Assembly (NCBI GenBank): GCA_024103135.1
Contig: JAGFIZ010000086.1
Coordinates: 1-47,143, forward strand
Direction: 5' to 3'
Source: Bradyrhizobiaceae bacterium
GTDB taxonomy: Bacteria > Bacteroidota > Ignavibacteria > Kapaibacteriales > Kapaibacteriaceae
DNA: 47,143 nucleotides
Made by a program: the position numbers and the translations under genes. Below, one piece after another: positions 18,035 to 26,165 of this stretch. A model generated the notes under the pieces. The model did not search any database. It was not told the DNA's origin and was given only the letters and a program-made list of their open reading frames with translations. Numbering within the stretch: position 1 is the first letter of the stretch; the number at the start of each line of letters is the position of its first letter.

Positions 18035-19891
18035 CTATCGCATTCCTGCAACACCCTTCAAGACAAGGTGCCGGAATGCAATCTGTTCCTCGGTGGCGTT
18101 TGGCAGCTCTTGAATGACGTTGCGTGAAACTTCTACCGTTTCAATTGGAGGGCCGGAAAGTGTAACACGCTTTCCGGCTCTTTCTACAACCAAGGTTATT
18201 GGATCTGTTGATCCAGGTTCCCATAGTCGGCGGAACATCTCGCTCTTCTCTGCATCGGCTGGATGACCATCGATTTCGACGAGGACGTCGCCCTTTTCAA
18301 TGCCTAAGGGGTTTACCTTGCCTGGGCCGATGTGCAGCCGTTTATCGTCACCTGGCGGACCAAGGAATCGCACGCCGAACGTCAACGTAAGATTGCGGAC
18401 GCTGTCCATAAACTCCCAGCCAATGAGAGGAAGCATTTCCTTGAGTGGGAGTAGCTTGGCCGATGCTACGTAGTCCTGCAGGTACTCGGTCACTTTCGGT
18501 GAGGTCACCTTTCCGATCACCTCGAACAGCTCCGGATCGTTAAATGGCTTGGATGGACCAAAGGTGTGCATCAGGTCATACACCGTCTCCAGTAGCCCCT
18601 TTGCTCCATTGGTTTCCTTTCTAATGAGGATGTCGAGCAAGAGTGCGTTAAGCGGACCGTACGAATAGATGATTGGATACAGTCGTTGATTCTTCTCCAG
18701 CAACACGTCACGGGAGAAGCTCGTAAGACTGAAGTCTTTCGGTAGGTAACTGATTGATCGAGCACCATGGTCGAGTTCTTGAAAGAAGTCTCCTTCATTA
18801 GTCACACCACCACGATACAGTGCTTGATGAGCGAAGTATTCCGTAACACCTTCATACAGCCATAGGTGCTCGCTCATCTGTGGCCATCGGAAGTCGAAGG
18901 CATCAATCTCCTTGCTATGGAGGTTAAGTGGCACCAGGATATGCAGGAACTCGTGCGCTGCGATGTCGGCAATGGACTCAGTGCTACGGCTTGCACGAAG
19001 GAAGTAAAAACTACTGGTACCGTGTTCCAAAGCCCCCTGCGCATACTTGCCACCAATCACATTCGTGAAATCCATGTCCCACAGGTAGATCAAGAAGGCA
19101 TAGGACTTGACGGGCATTCTTGGAAGGAAATTCCCGATGGCTTCGGTAACTGATTGCAATGTTTTTGCGAACTCCTGTGACTTGCCGTCATCATTGCTGC
19201 AGACGGCAACAAGAACCTTGGTATCCTTCACCATGAAGGTCGTCGTATCGGGCTTGCATACCATGGCAGGACCATCTACCAATTCGTCGTACGATTGTGC
19301 GCGATACTCATCCAGCGTTGGCTCTCGATGCGTAACTGGAAGAGCTGTCTGGGTGACGATGCCTGCTTTGTGCAATACCCGAATGGTGTACGGAAGCTTC
19401 TGCAGTCCTTGCACATAGCAGACAATACCGCCGTGGTTGAGTACAAACACGCTATCGCCTTGGAAGCTTGTACCAGCGGGATGAAAGACACTGACTCTCT
19501 TGTCCTTATCATCAAATGAATCATCAAGCGAATACGAGATGCTTGCAGCAATCGGAGGGATCACAAACTGTGAATCGGGTGTTCGGCTTGTCGAGAGTTC
19601 GAACCCAGTAGCATCAAATGCACGGAAATCGTGGACGAGGCGCCACCAGAGGTGACTCTCATACGTTCCTGGCACTGTTACAGGGAACACTACGACATTC
19701 GAGTCAGGTAGCAACGAGGGGAGCTGTATCTCGACCTTGATCCTGTCGGCACTATCCGCTCGAGCATTAATGTGAACCTTGTACTCATTGGCCAGAGCAT
19801 TGCCATGCCAGTTCGTACCAAGCACAACACAAACGATACCGAGCAAGCGACATACAAACATCGAAGGGGTCAACCGGGGATTTGAGAACAT
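18035..19891 (-). CDS. M61-family (glycyl aminopeptidase-like) metallopeptidase with PDZ domain
   Basis: The 618-residue protein has a signal peptide (about 1-35, ending GNALANE) and the M61 layout: an N-terminal beta domain (40-200), a catalytic domain with zinc motif HEFLH (His313, Glu314, His317) and third ligand Glu347 in LYEGVTEYF, and a C-terminal PDZ segment (about 500-590; VNPLGIEKGDVLVEIDG). M61 enzymes remove N-terminal residues such as glycine or alanine from peptides; this one is likely periplasmic. It is convergent with the mini YD-T9SS gene (49 bases between stops) and divergent from alaS, whose promoter overlaps its upstream region. Confidence 0.9.
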   Translation of the reverse strand: MFSNPRLTPSMFVCRLLGIVCVVLGTNWHGNALANEYKVHINARADSADRIKVEIQLPSLLPDSNVVVFPVTVPGTYESHLWWRLVHDFRAFDATGFELSTSRTPDSQFVIPPIAASISYSLDDSFDDKDKRVSVFHPAGTSFQGDSVFVLNHGGIVCYVQGLQKLPYTIRVLHKAGIVTQTALPVTHREPTLDEYRAQSYDELVDGPAMVCKPDTTTFMVKDTKVLVAVCSNDDGKSQEFAKTLQSVTEAIGNFLPRMPVKSYAFLIYLWDMDFTNVIGGKYAQGALEHGTSSFYFLRASRSTESIADIAAHEFLHILVPLNLHSKEIDAFDFRWPQMSEHLWLYEGVTEYFAHQALYRGGVTNEGDFFQELDHGARSISYLPKDFSLTSFSRDVLLEKNQRLYPIIYSYGPLNALLLDILIRKETNGAKGLLETVYDLMHTFGPSKPFNDPELFEVIGKVTSPKVTEYLQDYVASAKLLPLKEMLPLIGWEFMDSVRNLTLTFGVRFLGPPGDDKRLHIGPGKVNPLGIEKGDVLVEIDGHPADAEKSEMFRRLWEPGSTDPITLVVERAGKRVTLSGPPIETVEVSRNVIQELPNATEEQIAFRHLVLKGVAGMR

Positions 19892-19923
19892 CCGCGCAAA
19901 TTACGGAGCGGGTGTCCGCTGAG

Positions 19924-19950
19924 TTGCAGAGGGGTCAGACCCTATTTTTG
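19924..19950 (+). promoter_or_regulatory. Putative alaS promoter with palindromic operator between the boxes
   Basis: TTG (19924-19926) and TATTTTTG (19943-19950, exact TAnnTTTG) are 16 bases apart, a little shorter than the usual Bacteroidota spacing. Between them lies the palindrome GGGTC-A-GACCC (19932-19942). A transcript would start near 19956, almost on the ATG codons at 19957 and 19963, so the mRNA may be leaderless or nearly so. Confidence 0.45.
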
Positions 19951-19962
19951 CCGTCTATGTCA

Positions 19963-22506
19963 ATGTCATGCGCCCAAATACGCTCCAGTTTTCTGGAATT
20001 CTTTGAGTCAAAGGGACATCGGGTTGTCCCCTCCGCCCCCGTCATCCCTCACGGTGACGCCACGTTGTTATTCACCAATGCCGGGATGAATCAGTTCAAG
20101 GATGTATTCCTAGGTACTGGCAAGAGGGAGTACTTGCGGGCAGCGGACACACAGAAGTGCATTCGTGTTAGCGGTAAGCATAACGACCTTGAAGAGGTAG
20201 GACGTGACACCTACCACCACACGTTCTTTGAGATGCTCGGTAATTGGAGCTTCGGTGATTACTTCAAGCAGGAGGCTATTGCGTGGAGCTGGGAGTTGCT
20301 GACGAACGTGTGGGGACTTGAACCACAGCGGCTTCATGCGACGGTGTATCGGACGGACGATGAAAGTTTCGAGATATGGAAGCAGTTCCTGCCGGAAAAT
20401 CACATCCACCGGTTTGATGAGAAGGACAATTTCTGGGAGATGGGTGATACGGGGCCATGTGGACCATGCACAGAAATCCATTACGATCATACACCCGATC
20501 TGAGTGGTGCTCCGCTGGTAAACGCTGGTGACCCACGGGTGATTGAGATCTGGAACAATGTGTTCATTCAATACAACCGCAAACCCGATGGGTCACTCGA
20601 AGAGCTTCCGTCCAAACACGTCGACACCGGCATGGGTCTCGAACGCGTTACGGCAGTTCTCCAAGGTGTATCAAGTAACTACGATATCGATCTCTTCCAG
20701 CACATCATTCGAGCAATCGAGAAGCTGTCAGCACGATCCTATGTAGCAGACCTCGAGCATCCCGATGGCATTGCGATGCGCGTGATTGCCGATCATATTC
20801 GGACGCTCAGCTTTGCCATTGCCGATGGTGCTATCCCTGGCAATGAAGGCCGTGGTTACGTTCTCCGTAGAATCCTGCGTCGCGCTGCCCGCTATGCGCG
20901 CAATCTTGGGCTGACCGAACCAGTGCTCTGGAGAGTTGTTGATGCACTCACCGAAGCAATGGGTGAGGCATTCCCGGAATTGATTCAACATCAAGCGCTG
21001 ATCAAGAAGGTGATCAAGGCCGAAGAAGAACAATTCCTTGTAACACTGGATAATGGCAGAGCAGAACTGGAGCAAGCAGCCAAACAGGTAACAGACAATG
21101 TCCTTCCTGGTGCCGTAGCCTTCAAGCTCTATGATACCTATGGCTTCCCTCTTGACCTGACCGACCTGATAGCTCGTGAAGACTATGCATTGCAGGTTGA
21201 CCATGCTGGCTTCGAAGAACTCCTGCAACAACAACGGGATCGTTCACGAGCAGCACGAAAAACCCACGTGCAAACCGTGCAGGCAGCCGACCATGGTCTG
21301 TCCACGACCTTCACTGGATACTCGACAACAGAATCACAAACGACGGTTCTCGGTGTTGCGGACAATCAGGTCATCCTCAAGGAAACGCCCTTCTACGTAG
21401 AGATGGGCGGACAAGTCAGTGATACAGGGATGTTGGTGGTAGGGGGCTCACAATACGCAGTGGAGGATGTAGTAAAGTCGGGCGATGCCATTATCCACGT
21501 ATGCGAAACTGCCGTTGAATGCACGGTTGGCGATGTAGCCATTGCGAGACTTGACGTTCCGCGCAGACGCGACATCGAGCGCGAGCACACGGCCACGCAC
21601 CTGTTGCACGAGGCCTTACGTCGAGTGCTTGGCACCCATGTACAGCAGGCAGGATCCCTTGTTGCGCCAAATCATCTTCGCTTTGACTTTTCGCACTTCG
21701 AACGCTTACGTGATGACGAGCTAGTAGCCATCGAACACATGGTTAACGAGAAGATTTTCGAATCCATCGACGTGGTGACCGAGGAACTCCCACTGGAGAA
21801 GGCACGAACCGTGCCTGGCGTTAAAATGTTCTTTGGCGACAAGTATGGCGAGAAGGTTCGCGTTGTGTTCGTCGACCCCGACTTTAGTGCCGAGTTCTGC
21901 GGTGGTACGCATGTACGCAACTCATCGGAAATCGGACTCTTCAAGATCGTAAGCGAAGGCTCCGTCGCCGCGGGAGTGCGTCGCATCGAGGCCATTGCAG
22001 GCCGCTCCATTCCACAGTGGCTTACCAAACAACGTCAGCACATCGAAACGTTGACTGCCGAGGCAGGTCAGCTTCACGAACGCATTCATCAGCTTGAGCG
22101 GGAGTTGCAACGTAACCGCACGCAACAGCTTTTGCAGTCGATTCCCTCGCTCCTGGAACATGCCGTAACGAAGGATGTGGAAGGGGGCTTGACCATGCGC
22201 ATTGTCGCAGGTAGGGTCGACGTAGAAGACATGGACCAGCTCAAAGCCGTCGGCGATGAGCTCCGTCAGCAACTTGGCAAACAGGGCATTGGTCTGATCG
22301 GCTCGGTTACGGATAACAAGGTACTTCTTGTTTGTGTCGTAACCGATGACGTCACATCACGCTACTCTGCAGGCACACTGGTAGGGAAGGTGGCAAAGGA
22401 ACTTGGCGGCGGCGGCGGAGGAAAGCCACACCTTGCTACGGCAGGCGGAAAGGATGTTCAAAAACTTGACGCAACATTGTCCGCCTTTGCTTCTGTACTT
22501 TCGTAA
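19963..22506 (+). CDS. alaS: Alanyl-tRNA synthetase
   Basis: The 847-residue protein read from ATG 19963 (MSCAQIRSSFLEFFESKGH) matches the usual bacterial start; ATG 19957 is two codons earlier, and the frame opens as far back as 19882 without family similarity. The class II catalytic core is clear (TLLFTNAGMNQFKD, RVSGKHNDLEEVG, FEMLGNWSFGDYFK, FWEMGDTGPCGPCTEIHYD). The editing domain has HTATH near 542 and the zinc-type C-x3-H in FCGGTH near 646, and the C-Ala domain has the poly-Gly loop GGGGGGKPHLA. It charges tRNA-Ala and clears Ser/Gly mischarging. The next gene is 30 bases away. Confidence 0.98.
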   Translation: MSCAQIRSSFLEFFESKGHRVVPSAPVIPHGDATLLFTNAGMNQFKDVFLGTGKREYLRAADTQKCIRVSGKHNDLEEVGRDTYHHTFFEMLGNWSFGDYFKQEAIAWSWELLTNVWGLEPQRLHATVYRTDDESFEIWKQFLPENHIHRFDEKDNFWEMGDTGPCGPCTEIHYDHTPDLSGAPLVNAGDPRVIEIWNNVFIQYNRKPDGSLEELPSKHVDTGMGLERVTAVLQGVSSNYDIDLFQHIIRAIEKLSARSYVADLEHPDGIAMRVIADHIRTLSFAIADGAIPGNEGRGYVLRRILRRAARYARNLGLTEPVLWRVVDALTEAMGEAFPELIQHQALIKKVIKAEEEQFLVTLDNGRAELEQAAKQVTDNVLPGAVAFKLYDTYGFPLDLTDLIAREDYALQVDHAGFEELLQQQRDRSRAARKTHVQTVQAADHGLSTTFTGYSTTESQTTVLGVADNQVILKETPFYVEMGGQVSDTGMLVVGGSQYAVEDVVKSGDAIIHVCETAVECTVGDVAIARLDVPRRRDIEREHTATHLLHEALRRVLGTHVQQAGSLVAPNHLRFDFSHFERLRDDELVAIEHMVNEKIFESIDVVTEELPLEKARTVPGVKMFFGDKYGEKVRVVFVDPDFSAEFCGGTHVRNSSEIGLFKIVSEGSVAAGVRRIEAIAGRSIPQWLTKQRQHIETLTAEAGQLHERIHQLERELQRNRTQQLLQSIPSLLEHAVTKDVEGGLTMRIVAGRVDVEDMDQLKAVGDELRQQLGKQGIGLIGSVTDNKVLLVCVVTDDVTSRYSAGTLVGKVAKELGGGGGGKPHLATAGGKDVQKLDATLSAFASVLS

Positions 22507-22536
22507 ACAATACTCCCACTGTTACTCTGCATCAAC

Positions 22537-22917
22537 ATGAACACATTTGAAGTTACTGGCACCATCCATGCAATTATGGACACGCAACAGATTACCGACA
22601 CCTTCAAGAAGCGCGAGTTCGTTGTCGAGGTGGCCGACGGTAATTACCCACAGCATGTGAAGTTTCAGCTGATTCAGGACAAGACGGCTTTGCTGGATAA
22701 CTTCAAGGTCGGACAGTCCGTCAAGGTACTGTTTAACCTTAAGGGGCGACCATACCAACGCAAGGATGGCACGACGGATTACTTCCTGAACCTGGACTGT
22801 TGGCGCCTCGAACCACTACAGTCTGGCTCGACTCAAGGTGGTAACACGGATTACAGTCAGATTCAACCAGCAGCAGTAGACTCGTCGAAGGAAGAATTTG
22901 ACGACGTCCCGTTCTAA
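22537..22917 (+). CDS. DUF3127 OB-fold protein with SSB-like acidic C-terminal tip
   Basis: The 126-residue protein matches the DUF3127 family (FEVTGTIHAI, FKKREFVVEV, FQLIQDKTALLDNFKVGQSV, NLKGRPYQRKDG, YFLNLDCWRLE; residues about 3-92), predicted to form an OB fold. A Gly/Ser/Gln linker (94-115) leads to EEFDDVPF (119-126). That resembles the DDDIPF tip by which bacterial SSB binds partner proteins, so a single-strand DNA or RNA-binding role is plausible but not shown. It follows alaS by 30 bases and may share its transcript. No catalytic residues are evident. Confidence 0.82.
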   Translation: MNTFEVTGTIHAIMDTQQITDTFKKREFVVEVADGNYPQHVKFQLIQDKTALLDNFKVGQSVKVLFNLKGRPYQRKDGTTDYFLNLDCWRLEPLQSGSTQGGNTDYSQIQPAAVDSSKEEFDDVPF

Positions 22918-23088
22918 TCGAGTAAGCACTCTGCACATCAAGCACAGTGTTGACGTCAGTAGCTTGCGTGGTCTCTTCAGATCCCTGGAAGGGATACGTC
23001 GTTAACGAACACTACCCAGGTATCTGGCGGCTGTCATACCAGTGATCATCAGTTCGTCCCTGTATTCTTTGCAGGTTGCTTGGCACTC

Positions 23089-23104
23089 ACGGTGTTCACA
23101 CCGT
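23089..23104. promoter_or_regulatory. Perfect inverted repeat, possible operator of the SRPBCC-gdx pair
   Basis: ACGGTGT-TC-ACACCGT is a perfect 7+2+7 inverted repeat ending 31 bases before the SRPBCC start. No T-run follows, so it is not a terminator. A second perfect repeat, ATCCCT-GGA-AGGGAT, lies at 22981-22995 in the same gap. Either could bind a dimeric repressor; no regulator gene is adjacent. Confidence 0.4.
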
Positions 23105-23135
23105 CCAACATCACGTCATCTCACATAGGTCAAGC

Positions 23136-23546
23136 ATGCGCATTTCAGTGTCCGCCACGATTAATGCACCACTCGCAACGGTATGGCAGGCATACGTAAC
23201 CCCTGCCGACATCATCCAGTGGAATGCTGCTTCCGATGATTGGCATACGACATCGGCAAGCGTGGATCTGCGCGTGGGTGGCATCTTTTCGTCCCGTATG
23301 GAGGCGAAGGACGGTAGCGCTGGCTTTGACTTTACCGGTACGTACACCACAATTGTTGAGCACGAGTTGATCGAGTATGTCTTTGGTGAGCGAACGGCAT
23401 CCGTGAGGTTTACCCCTACCAACGGCGTCATTCAGGTGCACGTAGAGTTGGATGCAGAGGACGAGAATGATCCCGAGTCTCAGCGTGCTGGGTGGCAGGC
23501 AATCCTGGACAATTTTGCTCGATATGTAACCCAGCGAGGAATGTGA
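23136..23546 (+). CDS. SRPBCC/AHSA1-family small-molecule-binding protein
   Basis: The 136-residue protein is read from ATG 23136 ([20 protein letters not shown]); the open frame extends to 23076, but the extra residues are not family-like. The AHSA1 layout is visible: beta strand and helix at the start ([19 protein letters not shown]), [36 protein letters not shown], and a C-terminal helix ([13 protein letters not shown]). These proteins bind hydrophobic ligands in a helix-grip cavity; the ligand is unknown. It is 8 bases from gdx, so the two are cotranscribed. Confidence 0.82.
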   Translation: MRISVSATINAPLATVWQAYVTPADIIQWNAASDDWHTTSASVDLRVGGIFSSRMEAKDGSAGFDFTGTYTTIVEHELIEYVFGERTASVRFTPTNGVIQVHVELDAEDENDPESQRAGWQAILDNFARYVTQRGM

Positions 23547-23554
23547 GGGCATCA

Positions 23555-23875
23555 ATGGCATGGGTCATCCTGATTGTCGCTGGTTTGTTTGAAGTCGGCT
23601 GGGCTGTTGGTCTGAAGTACACCGATGGTTTCACCCGATTGTGGCCTACGGTGTGGACAGCTGCCTCCATGCTCGTTAGTCTGTGGTTGCTTGGCATTGC
23701 CTTACGCACGCTACCGATCGGTACTGCCTACAGCGTCTGGGTCGGCGTTGGAGCAATCGGAACAGCCGTCCTTGGTATGGTACTGTTTGGCGAGTCCGCA
23801 AGTATCCTTCGCATCTTGAGCATGCTGCTCATTGTTGCAGGCATTGTCGGCCTCAAGCTTGCCGCTGGCTCATAG
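23555..23875 (+). CDS. gdx: Small multidrug resistance transporter of the SugE/Gdx (guanidinium exporter) type
   Basis: The 106-residue protein has four membrane helices with the SMR start [20 protein letters not shown], including the essential Glu13. The [17 protein letters not shown] and [19 protein letters not shown] motifs match SugE/Gdx rather than EmrE. Gdx proteins export guanidinium in exchange for protons as antiparallel dimers. No guanidine riboswitch was recognised upstream; the gene follows the SRPBCC gene by 8 bases and should be controlled with it. A single SMR gene is sufficient for the Gdx homodimer. Confidence 0.92.
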   Translation: MAWVILIVAGLFEVGWAVGLKYTDGFTRLWPTVWTAASMLVSLWLLGIALRTLPIGTAYSVWVGVGAIGTAVLGMVLFGESASILRILSMLLIVAGIVGLKLAAGS

Positions 23876-24124
23876 GGTAGGGAATGTCTGAAAGGGCTCT
23901 GAAAGGGGCTAGGTAGTACGCACCTCGTGTCGATGTTCGATGCCACTCCTCAGCATACTACCAGCAGACGTCACGACTACACCTGATCACTGCTGAGCAC
24001 CCTGGTAACGTCGAGTCCTGCTACCAAGCCCCCTTCCACTTAAAAGTGCGGATTGAGGTTGGGGTGACTATAGGTGGCAAGTCCATTTGTTCGGACAAAA
24101 AAACGATAGTGAAATCTGTCGATT

Positions 24125-24985
24125 ATGCACGATGTTCGTATGGCCTCTGTTCTCTTAGAACACAAATGGAGCAATGGTATGACCACGAAACGCTCTACAC
24201 CATCAGGTGTTCACGGCAACTCGCCAATTCTCAACTGTATCAAGTCCAAGACCACGGAGCTGGACTGGACCATAGAAGCTGCAGCTGCAGCGGGGCATAC
24301 ACCAACACAGCGCATACCACCAGCGCTTGATTTGCGAGCAAAGTGGTGGACGGTGAATCATCAAGGAGATTCAGGAAGCTGCGTGGGCTGGGCTGTTGCC
24401 GATTCCGTGCTTCGATGGCACATGGTCAAGTCACGAAAGCTTACAACAAAGGAACGCCTGTCCGTGCGGTTCATCTGGATGGCTGCGAAGGAAACCGATG
24501 TCTATCGATCGTATCCAAGCAGTTTTATCGAGGAAGAAGGAACCAGTCTAAAGGCAGGACTGGACATTGCACGCAAGTACGGTGTGGTCCTTGAAGACGT
24601 ACTACCCTTCGGGTCAAGCAAGCTCTTTGCCGGTGAAGCAAAGACGCTGTTAGCAATGGCAGCAAAGCGAAAGATCAGTAGCTACTTCAGTCTTGGTGAT
24701 CGTGCTGCTGACTGGCGAAAGTGGATAGCACAACACGGTCCTATCCTCGCACGCATTGAGGTCGACAAAACCTTCGCGAATGCAACCAAGACTACGGCCA
24801 AGCTTGAGAAGTACGATGCAGAATCTGCCGATGGCGGTCATGCCGTTGCCATCGTTGGCTACACGCTCAAGCACTTTATCATTCGCAACAGCTGGGGGAC
24901 GGAATGGGGAGATGGCGGTTTTGCCTACGCTTCGGTTGACTATGTGAAGGATGCTATCACCGAGGCGTATGGCGTTGTAGTGTGA
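24125..24985 (+). CDS. Papain-like (C1) cysteine peptidase, apparently cytoplasmic
   Basis: The 286-residue protein has the C1 catalytic set: oxyanion Gln (NHQGDSGSC), Cys86 in GSCVGWAVAD, His239 in GGHAVAIVGY and Asn255 in RNSWGTEWGDGGFAY. There is no signal peptide and no classical inhibitory pro-region; residues 1-65 are short and polar, so it is likely made as an almost mature enzyme acting inside the cell. ATG 24140 or 24179 are possible later starts. Its stop codon is 5 bases before the preferred start of the DUF3574 lipoprotein, so the two are coupled. The substrate is unknown. Confidence 0.85.
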   Translation: MHDVRMASVLLEHKWSNGMTTKRSTPSGVHGNSPILNCIKSKTTELDWTIEAAAAAGHTPTQRIPPALDLRAKWWTVNHQGDSGSCVGWAVADSVLRWHMVKSRKLTTKERLSVRFIWMAAKETDVYRSYPSSFIEEEGTSLKAGLDIARKYGVVLEDVLPFGSSKLFAGEAKTLLAMAAKRKISSYFSLGDRAADWRKWIAQHGPILARIEVDKTFANATKTTAKLEKYDAESADGGHAVAIVGYTLKHFIIRNSWGTEWGDGGFAYASVDYVKDAITEAYGVVV

Positions 24986-24990
24986 GGCGA

Positions 24991-25434
24991 ATGATAACGC
25001 GAAAGACACAAGGCATAGAACGTATCATGATCCTGTCAGCAGTACTTACGATGCTGCTTGCAGGATGTTCACATATCTCGCCGGACGTCCGTACCAATGG
25101 CATGATGGAGAGGCTGTTCCTTGGTCGGCAGTATGGTGAAGGCAGACTTGTGAGCGACAGCGCATGGCAAGTGTTCGTGGCAGAAGTCGTTGTCCCCACG
25201 CTCCATGGCGGCCTCACGGTTTACCACGCCGATGGTCAATGGAAGCCCGAGGTTGGAGATGTGATCAAGGAGCCGACGTTTGTAGTTGAGTGGATTCACC
25301 AACAATCGGACGACGTCGTACGACCCATTATTCAACGAATCATTGATCAGTACAAGCATCGGTTTGTGCAACAAGAGGTGCTGTGGATTTCGATGCCTGT
25401 ACGAATAAACAAAGGCGAACCTTCGTCAGACTAA
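24991..25434 (+). CDS. DUF3574-family lipoprotein
   Basis: The 147-residue protein is read from ATG 24991; GTG 24982, overlapping the previous stop, would add three residues. Its lipobox LLAGC puts the modified Cys near residue 26. The DUF3574 blocks follow: RLFLGRQYGEGRLVSDSAWQ, FVAEVVVPTLHGGLTVYHADGQWK, EPTFVVEW and a C-terminal helix IIQRIIDQYKHRF. The family has no known function. It is directly downstream of the cysteine peptidase; a functional link is only suggested by spacing. Confidence 0.8.
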   Translation: MITRKTQGIERIMILSAVLTMLLAGCSHISPDVRTNGMMERLFLGRQYGEGRLVSDSAWQVFVAEVVVPTLHGGLTVYHADGQWKPEVGDVIKEPTFVVEWIHQQSDDVVRPIIQRIIDQYKHRFVQQEVLWISMPVRINKGEPSSD

Positions 25435-25459
25435 CTGTTCCACCACTGTTCTATTTCTT

Positions 25460-25975
25460 GTGCACGACATCTTCAGCATTGACTGGCAGGCAATACTCTT
25501 GCCAACCACGAGTATTCCCGGTACGATCATCCGTGGTTCAGCCATGTACCTGTTGGCATTCTTTCTTATGCGAGTCTTTCGGCGTGAAGCCGGATCGCTA
25601 ACGCCGGCAGACCTACTCGTCATCGTCTTCGTAGCCGACGCGTCACAAAACTCCATGGCATTGGATCAGCAAAGTGTTGCCGATGGGGCAGTGTTGGTCG
25701 GAACCATCTTCGGCTGGAACTATTTGTTTGATTTTCTGAGTTATCGATTCCGGTGGGCTCACCGACTGTTGAATCCTCGGCCGCTGGTTCTGGTACGTAA
25801 AGGACAGATTCTCTGGCATTCAATGCGATCGCAGCTTATCACGCGAAGCGACCTCATGGAGCAGCTTCGTGAGCATGGCGTGAGCGACCTATCCTCTGTA
25901 GAGAAGTGTACCATGGAAAGCGATGGTAAGATTAGCGTAGTTCAGCGCCGTGCGGTGCCAGGATCACGTCGCTAA
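25460..25975 (+). CDS. DUF421 (YetF/YcaP-like) membrane protein
   Basis: The 171-residue protein begins at GTG 25460. It has N-terminal hydrophobic helices (about 20-40 and 75-92), the DUF421 block LTPADLLVIVFVADASQNSMA, then a cytoplasmic domain with NPRPLVLVRKGQILWHSMRSQLITRSDLMEQLREHGV. Family members are inner-membrane proteins of unknown function, in some firmicutes tied to spore or envelope lipids. No operon partner is evident beyond the 25-base gap after the DUF3574 gene. Confidence 0.82.
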   Translation: MHDIFSIDWQAILLPTTSIPGTIIRGSAMYLLAFFLMRVFRREAGSLTPADLLVIVFVADASQNSMALDQQSVADGAVLVGTIFGWNYLFDFLSYRFRWAHRLLNPRPLVLVRKGQILWHSMRSQLITRSDLMEQLREHGVSDLSSVEKCTMESDGKISVVQRRAVPGSRR

Positions 25976-26130
25976 TTGGCTGAGAGGCATGCAGTGACTT
26001 ACTCGATGGACGTTGAAGTCTAACGATCGACATGCAGAGTCCAACGACTTGTGCGAACAAGGACTTCTCCAATCATGGCATTGATCAGCCAACCCACCAG
26101 TTTGATGTGTCGGTTCAATCGAAAGAATGT

Positions 26131-26150
26131 AGAGCAAAGAACACTGCTCT
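26131..26150. repeat. Inverted repeat ahead of purD
   Basis: AGAGCA-N8-TGCTCT lies 16-35 bases before the purD ATG. It is not followed by a T-run, so it is more like an operator or a 5' leader hairpin than a terminator. No other element in the 190-base gap is convincing. Confidence 0.3.
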
Positions 26151-26165
26151 CGTAGATTCGTATCA

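Noticed and set aside
22402..22426. GGC-repeat tract that looks like a microsatellite.
   Set aside because: It encodes the glycine-rich loop of the C-Ala domain, a normal feature of AlaRS.
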